9,090 nucleotides of DNA, taken from assembly GCA_030629485.1 (NCBI GenBank), contig DAOVOW010000055.1, forward strand, positions 1-9,090, read 5' to 3'. The notes below the pieces were generated by a model. That model was given only the letters and a program-made list of their open reading frames with translations, did no database searches and was not told where the DNA came from. The stretch comes from a bacterium. GTDB lineage: Bacteria; Zixibacteria; MSB-5A5; GN15; FEB-12. Both the position numbers and the translations under genes were made by a program. Position 1 is the stretch's first letter. Each line of letters begins with the position of its first letter. This document shows, one piece after another, positions 6,010 to 9,090 of this stretch.

Positions 6010-6573
6010 ATGCGTAAACTCTCAATCATTATCATCCTTTTCGCCTCACTGGCCTTCCTCCTGACCGGTGCGTTGCTGGCTGAGGAAGCCGCCAAGAAAG
6101 AGGACAAGAAAGAAGCCACACATGAGTATGTAGGCGCCAAGAAGTGTAAGATATGCCACAAGGATGTGCACGCCGCCTGGTCGGAAACCGGACACGCCAC
6201 GGCGTTTAGCAAGCTGTCTGCCGAGGAGCAGAAGAAGCCGGAATGTGTGAAATGTCATACTACCGGCAAGCTGGTAGACGGTACTGTTATTGAAAACGTG
6301 GAGTGCGAGGCTTGCCACGGACCGGGCAAGGACTTCAAGTCACCCAAGATTATGAACAAGAAGAAATGGTCAGCCGATCCTGAGAAGCAAAAGAAAATGG
6401 CGCTTGAGGCCGGATTGATCATTCCGGATGAGAAGGACTGCGTTCGTTGCCACACCAAGGAAGGCAACGTAAACTTCAAGGAGTTCAAGTTTGCTGAGCG
6501 CAAAGAGCTGGTTCACGCGGTGAAAGCCAAGGAAGAAGCCAAGAAAGAGGTCAAGAAAGAAGGCGGAAAATAA
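6010..6573 (+). CDS. Periplasmic tetrahaem cytochrome c, cytochrome c554-like
   Basis: A 187-residue exported c-type cytochrome. AGAAAGGA (5994-6001) precedes the ATG by 8 bases. Residues 1-24 form a signal peptide (MRKLS, then an Ile/Leu/Phe core, cleavage after LLA). Four CXXCH haem-attachment motifs lie at residues 46-50 (CKICH), 79-83 (CVKCH), 99-103 (CEACH) and 144-148 (CVRCH). The opening YVGAKKCKICHKDVHAAW followed by TGHA is the pattern of the cytochrome c554/c-prime multihaem group; H54, H62 and H169 are possible distal haem ligands. It would carry electrons in the periplasm. The mature protein is flanked by Lys/Glu-rich low-complexity tails (25-36 and 170-187). No partner oxidase, reductase or membrane quinol protein is nearby, so its redox partner is unknown. 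It is transcribed alone and closed by its own terminator. Confidence 0.9.
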   Translation: MRKLSIIIILFASLAFLLTGALLAEEAAKKEDKKEATHEYVGAKKCKICHKDVHAAWSETGHATAFSKLSAEEQKKPECVKCHTTGKLVDGTVIENVECEACHGPGKDFKSPKIMNKKKWSADPEKQKKMALEAGLIIPDEKDCVRCHTKEGNVNFKEFKFAERKELVHAVKAKEEAKKEVKKEGGK

Positions 6574-6597
6574 GGCGCGTGCAAGCCACCGATTATA

Positions 6598-6628
6598 AAG
6601 CGACCTTAACCGGTCGCTTCTTTTTTTT
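6598..6628 (+). terminator. Rho-independent terminator of the cytochrome c gene
   Basis: The stem AAGCGACC (6598-6605) pairs with GGTCGCTT (6612-6619) around TTAACC, followed by C and eight T (6621-6628). It sits between two convergent genes. In reverse the stem is followed by only three T, so it would stop the minus-strand operon less well. Confidence 0.92.
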
Positions 6629-6645
6629 GCCCTGCCGGCCGGAGG

Positions 6646-7197
6646 CTATTCTGTCAAAGGGAAGGTGCGCACTGAAACCCACTTGCCACCGGGTAAAGGC
6701 GTAATCATGTCGATGGCTGAGATCTCGAACGACTCATCCGGCAAGTAGTTGACAATCTTCTCCTTGACCAGGAGCACTCGGTGCATCGAAATCTCACGCG
6801 CCACGGTAACATGCGGCTGATAACTCTTGTAAGGTATGGGAACACCCAGCCGTGAATAGAGACGGTAGTAGAGTTCGCAAAAACGTTCGTTTTTCTCTAC
6901 GTTCCAATAGATCTTGGGAACACGGGGATAGAAATCACCGATAGAGCTCAACTTCAGTGATACCGATGCGAACGCATCCGTTTCCGCGCGAATGACAGCC
7001 GCCAATTCGTCCAGCGACCGATCCGACTCAAACGGATAGATCAGGGTAATATGCGGACTGATTAGATTGTAAAGGGGGTCATAACGCTCACGCAGCGGCA
7101 CCACGGCTTGTTCCAGTCGCTCGGGTAGCAGCACCACCACGGCGTAGACACTGGAGCGTTGGTCAAGTGGATTGTCCAGTAGGTAACTCCATTCCAT
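6646..7197 (-). CDS. 2H phosphoesterase superfamily protein (2'-5' RNA ligase-like)
   Basis: A cytoplasmic protein of about 183 residues with the two HxT motifs of the 2H phosphoesterase superfamily: PHIT and PHVT, 80 residues apart (H53/T55 and H133/T135 when counted from the TTG at 7209). In known members these His and Thr residues act on 2',3'-cyclic phosphates, 2'-5' RNA bonds or cyclic nucleotides; the substrate here is unknown. The superfamily also fits FYPRVPKIYWNV (93-104) between the motifs. I chose ATG at 7195-7197, which has GGAA 6 bases upstream, over the in-frame TTG at 7207-7209, which directly abuts the preceding stop codon and has no Shine-Dalgarno. It is the last gene of an operon with the OmpA and SpoIID-type genes, which suggests translational coupling but gives no obvious functional link. 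Confidence 0.85.
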   Translation of the reverse strand: MEWSYLLDNPLDQRSSVYAVVVLLPERLEQAVVPLRERYDPLYNLISPHITLIYPFESDRSLDELAAVIRAETDAFASVSLKLSSIGDFYPRVPKIYWNVEKNERFCELYYRLYSRLGVPIPYKSYQPHVTVAREISMHRVLLVKEKIVNYLPDESFEISAIDMITPLPGGKWVSVRTFPLTE

Positions 7198-7209
7198 AAC
7201 CGGTTCCAA

Positions 7210-8688
7210 CTACTCAAAAAAGACGATTTCTATCCTGCGGTTTTTGGCTCTTCCTTCGGCCGTCTGGTTGGAAGCAACAAAACTCGTTTCACCCCGTCCG
7301 AACACTTTGATGCGATTGCGGTCGATACCCTGGGTCACCAGGAAATCACGCACGCGGTTGGCGCGTTTTTGGGACAACTCTCGATTGGAGAGGGCGGTTC
7401 CGATGTTGTCGGTGTAACCGTTGATTTCAAGTCGGACGGCCGGCACAAAGCTGAGCATCAAGGCCAGTGTTTTCAGCCGCTCGCGACTGTGGGGATCGAT
7501 CTCGAACGAGCCGGGTACGTAGTCAATGTTCAGCACCATCGGCTCGGACAGCATGGAAAGATCGATACAACCGTTGGGATCAACTTGTACACCATAGAGG
7601 GTATTCGGGCAATCGTCCAGCCCGTCCGGGACACCGTCGCTGTCGGAGTCGAGCGGGCAGCCATCGGCATCGACCGCCGCCCCCACCGGATTGTCGGGGC
7701 ACTGGTCAAGATAGTCAAGGACTCCGTCGAAATCGGAATCAGTTGGACAACCGTGGATATCGACAAAATTGCGGGCGCGAAACCCCGTATGAGGGCAGTC
7801 GTCGAGGTTGTCGGGTACACCATCGCCGTCGGAGTCAGGGGCACAACCGAAACGATCAACCGGCATACCGGACGGTGTGTCAGGACAGCGATCAGACTCA
7901 TCCGGGACGCCGTCACCATCTCCATCATCAGTCTCACCAGGTGGCGGAGATGGCAACTCACCGGGTGCGATCAACCAATTCTCCTCTGATCTCCACGAGG
8001 CTTTCGACAGCCCGAATGAATACCCCACGGCGATCATTGCCGACGCCAGAATTCGCCCACGCGACGACGTGACCTCGTCGGCAAACTCTGCTCCCAGCCC
8101 GCTCAGGTAGTCCGCCCGCAGACGCCAGTTGAATGACCATCGTTCGTTGACCGCCCACTGCAAAGTTGTCTGCCCTCCTACGAACAGTTCAGTGGCGGCA
8201 AAGTCAATCATGGCGTCGTGGACGCCGGGCACCTGGAGTTTTCCGCCGGTGTTTGGGTCCAACACCCTCCAGACCATCAGCCCGCCCCCGACACCGGCCC
8301 AGAGGCGCCATTGGTAGTCCTTCATCCACAAGCGTCGATCGGCCATAACACCCAGCCGGGTGGCCTTGAAACGTGCGGATGTGTGCTGGTCATCACTCCC
8401 CAGCGAAAGCTTGGCGTAGCCCAGGGTGTCGTTGTTTATACTGTGGCGCGACAGATCGAAATGTAACCGCCAGAAATCATCCAGGCGATACTGGAATTCT
8501 AATCCATAGCTCTTCTGAAACGGAAAGTGGTTGGCATCATCACCGGTCAACCGTGACAGGCCGCCGTGAAGTCCTACCGTGTAGGTGTGCTGAGCGGCGT
8601 TGCTCACGCCGCCGACCAATAAACAGAGAACTATGATCAATACCCGCTGCATCTTCATACCCACCGACGTCACCATCGGTTGCATCAT
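7210..8688 (-). CDS. OmpA-family outer-membrane protein with beta-barrel, TSP3 repeats and peptidoglycan-binding domain
   Basis: A protein of up to 492 residues joining the outer membrane to peptidoglycan. Residues 13-32 form a signal peptide (cleavage near SNAA). Residues 34-228 look like an OMP beta-barrel with alternating aromatic strands. Residues 255-375 hold four TSP3-type calcium-binding repeats (DxDGDGVPDxxDxCP), forming a stiff periplasmic linker. Residues 385-492 are the OmpA C-terminal domain: a NGYTDNIG stretch with the conserved Asp (D427), LSQKRANRVRDFL, GRGE and AKNRRIEI with the conserved Arg. ATG 8688 is 11 bases after the upstream stop but has only a weak Shine-Dalgarno. ATG 8658 and ATG 8652 (the latter 7 bases after GGTGGG) give a more compact signal peptide and may be the true start. 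It is the middle gene of the operon. Confidence 0.92.
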   Translation of the reverse strand: MMQPMVTSVGMKMQRVLIIVLCLLVGGVSNAAQHTYTVGLHGGLSRLTGDDANHFPFQKSYGLEFQYRLDDFWRLHFDLSRHSINNDTLGYAKLSLGSDDQHTSARFKATRLGVMADRRLWMKDYQWRLWAGVGGGLMVWRVLDPNTGGKLQVPGVHDAMIDFAATELFVGGQTTLQWAVNERWSFNWRLRADYLSGLGAEFADEVTSSRGRILASAMIAVGYSFGLSKASWRSEENWLIAPGELPSPPPGETDDGDGDGVPDESDRCPDTPSGMPVDRFGCAPDSDGDGVPDNLDDCPHTGFRARNFVDIHGCPTDSDFDGVLDYLDQCPDNPVGAAVDADGCPLDSDSDGVPDGLDDCPNTLYGVQVDPNGCIDLSMLSEPMVLNIDYVPGSFEIDPHSRERLKTLALMLSFVPAVRLEINGYTDNIGTALSNRELSQKRANRVRDFLVTQGIDRNRIKVFGRGETSFVASNQTAEGRAKNRRIEIVFFE

Positions 8689-8699
8689 CCGACGTGGAC

Positions 8700-9090
8700 T
8701 CAGTACATCTTTAAAACATCCACGCCGGTGAAGTAGTGTTTCAGGATCTTGTCAAACGACCATCCTTGCCGGGCCAGCCCGATAGCGCCGCATTGGCACA
8801 TGCCGACTCCGTGTCCATAGCCCCGTCCATTGAAGGTGACCGATTCGAGTTGTCCGGAGGCATCGCGACCAATTACCACGTCGAACCGATCCGACGGCAA
8901 AATCAAGTCCGGATTGGAAGTGCGTCCGATCACCCACCTGATACGATCCTTCTTGAACCGGTAACTGTCCCTGGCCGTTTTCACGATAAGTGTCTTCACT
9001 CTTCCGCCGGGTGTGCGCTCCGACGATTCAACATCGGTTATGCGTCCGATCACCATATCACGGCCGCGATCGCTGGACAGGTACTGCTCA
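8700..9090 (-). CDS. SpoIID/LytB-domain protein, C-terminal part (runs off the window)
   Basis: The frame is open from the stop at 8700-8702 to the right edge (9089), so only about 130 C-terminal residues are visible and the ATG at 9056 is internal. The signature GRGYGHGVGMCQCGAIGLAR, followed by GWSFDKILKHYFTGVDV, is the end of the SpoIID/LytB domain. SpoIID of Bacillus is a lytic transglycosylase that cleaves glycan strands; relatives without a role in sporulation occur widely and act in the periplasm on peptidoglycan. An upstream VIGRITDVESSERTPGGRV beta-strand region fits the same domain. The usual Trp after CQ is Cys here. It is the first visible gene of the operon, 11 bases before the OmpA gene. 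The catalytic Glu lies outside the window. Confidence 0.88.
   Translation of the reverse strand, partial: EQYLSSDRGRDMVIGRITDVESSERTPGGRVKTLIVKTARDSYRFKKDRIRWVIGRTSNPDLILPSDRFDVVIGRDASGQLESVTFNGRGYGHGVGMCQCGAIGLARQGWSFDKILKHYFTGVDVLKMY

Noticed and set aside
5826..6212. Minus-strand 128-codon frame upstream of the glycosyltransferase
   Set aside because: It is largely antisense to the cytochrome c gene, whose haem motifs and signal peptide fix the coding strand.
7590..7925. Repeated GTC-GAA/GTCGGAGTC-like units as a possible DNA repeat or CRISPR
   Set aside because: They encode the four TSP3 repeats of the OmpA protein, with irregular spacing and no constant repeat unit.
7369..7989. Long plus-strand frames opposite the OmpA gene (206 and 201 codons)
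   Set aside because: They are shadows of the regular Asp/Gly-rich TSP3 repeats on the minus strand; they have no domain or ribosome-binding site.

Overview
The window reads as chromosomal DNA of a Gram-negative bacterium of the FCB/Zixibacteria type. The support is indirect. A secreted protein ends in thrombospondin type 3 (TSP3) repeats followed by a paired dockerin-like module (two DLVYxVDYMFNxGP motifs), a combination I associate with Zixibacteria and related candidate phyla. The window also has an outer-membrane OmpA protein with TSP3 repeats, a periplasmic multihaem cytochrome c and a SpoIID-type cell-wall protein in a genome fragment that otherwise shows no sporulation genes. The lineage is inferred from recognition, not from a marker gene.

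Layout. Positions 1-583 hold no convincing gene. They contain a three-stem fold that could be a structured RNA (59-140), a good sigma70-type promoter (400-427) and a strong Shine-Dalgarno sequence leading only to tiny overlapping reading frames (485-569). Positions 584-2848 (+) encode a 754-residue secreted multidomain protein, closed by a clear intrinsic terminator. Positions 2938-3123 are a small palindromic MITE-like element with 21-bp terminal inverted repeats and CTAG at both ends. Positions 3355-4563 (+) encode a membrane-anchored beta-propeller-like protein resembling DUF3616; it is markedly more AT-rich than its neighbours. It converges with a GT4 glycosyltransferase (4593-5804, -). 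Positions 6010-6573 (+) encode a tetrahaem cytochrome c followed by a terminator. The right end is a tight minus-strand operon: a SpoIID/LytB-domain protein (running off the window), an OmpA/TSP3 outer-membrane protein, and a 2H-phosphoesterase (2'-5' RNA ligase-like).

How the parts fit. Most genes concern the cell envelope: a secreted or surface protein, a membrane-tethered propeller, a polysaccharide-type glycosyltransferase, a periplasmic electron carrier, and a peptidoglycan-hydrolase/OmpA pair. They are separate transcription units, apart from the SpoIID-OmpA-2H operon, and do not form one obvious pathway. I see no CRISPR array, tRNA, rRNA or phage genes, and no complete transposase. The most unusual items are the candidate RNA fold at the left end, the MITE with its mirrored hairpins next to an AT-rich orphan gene, and the unexpected placing of an RNA 2H-phosphoesterase in a cell-wall operon.
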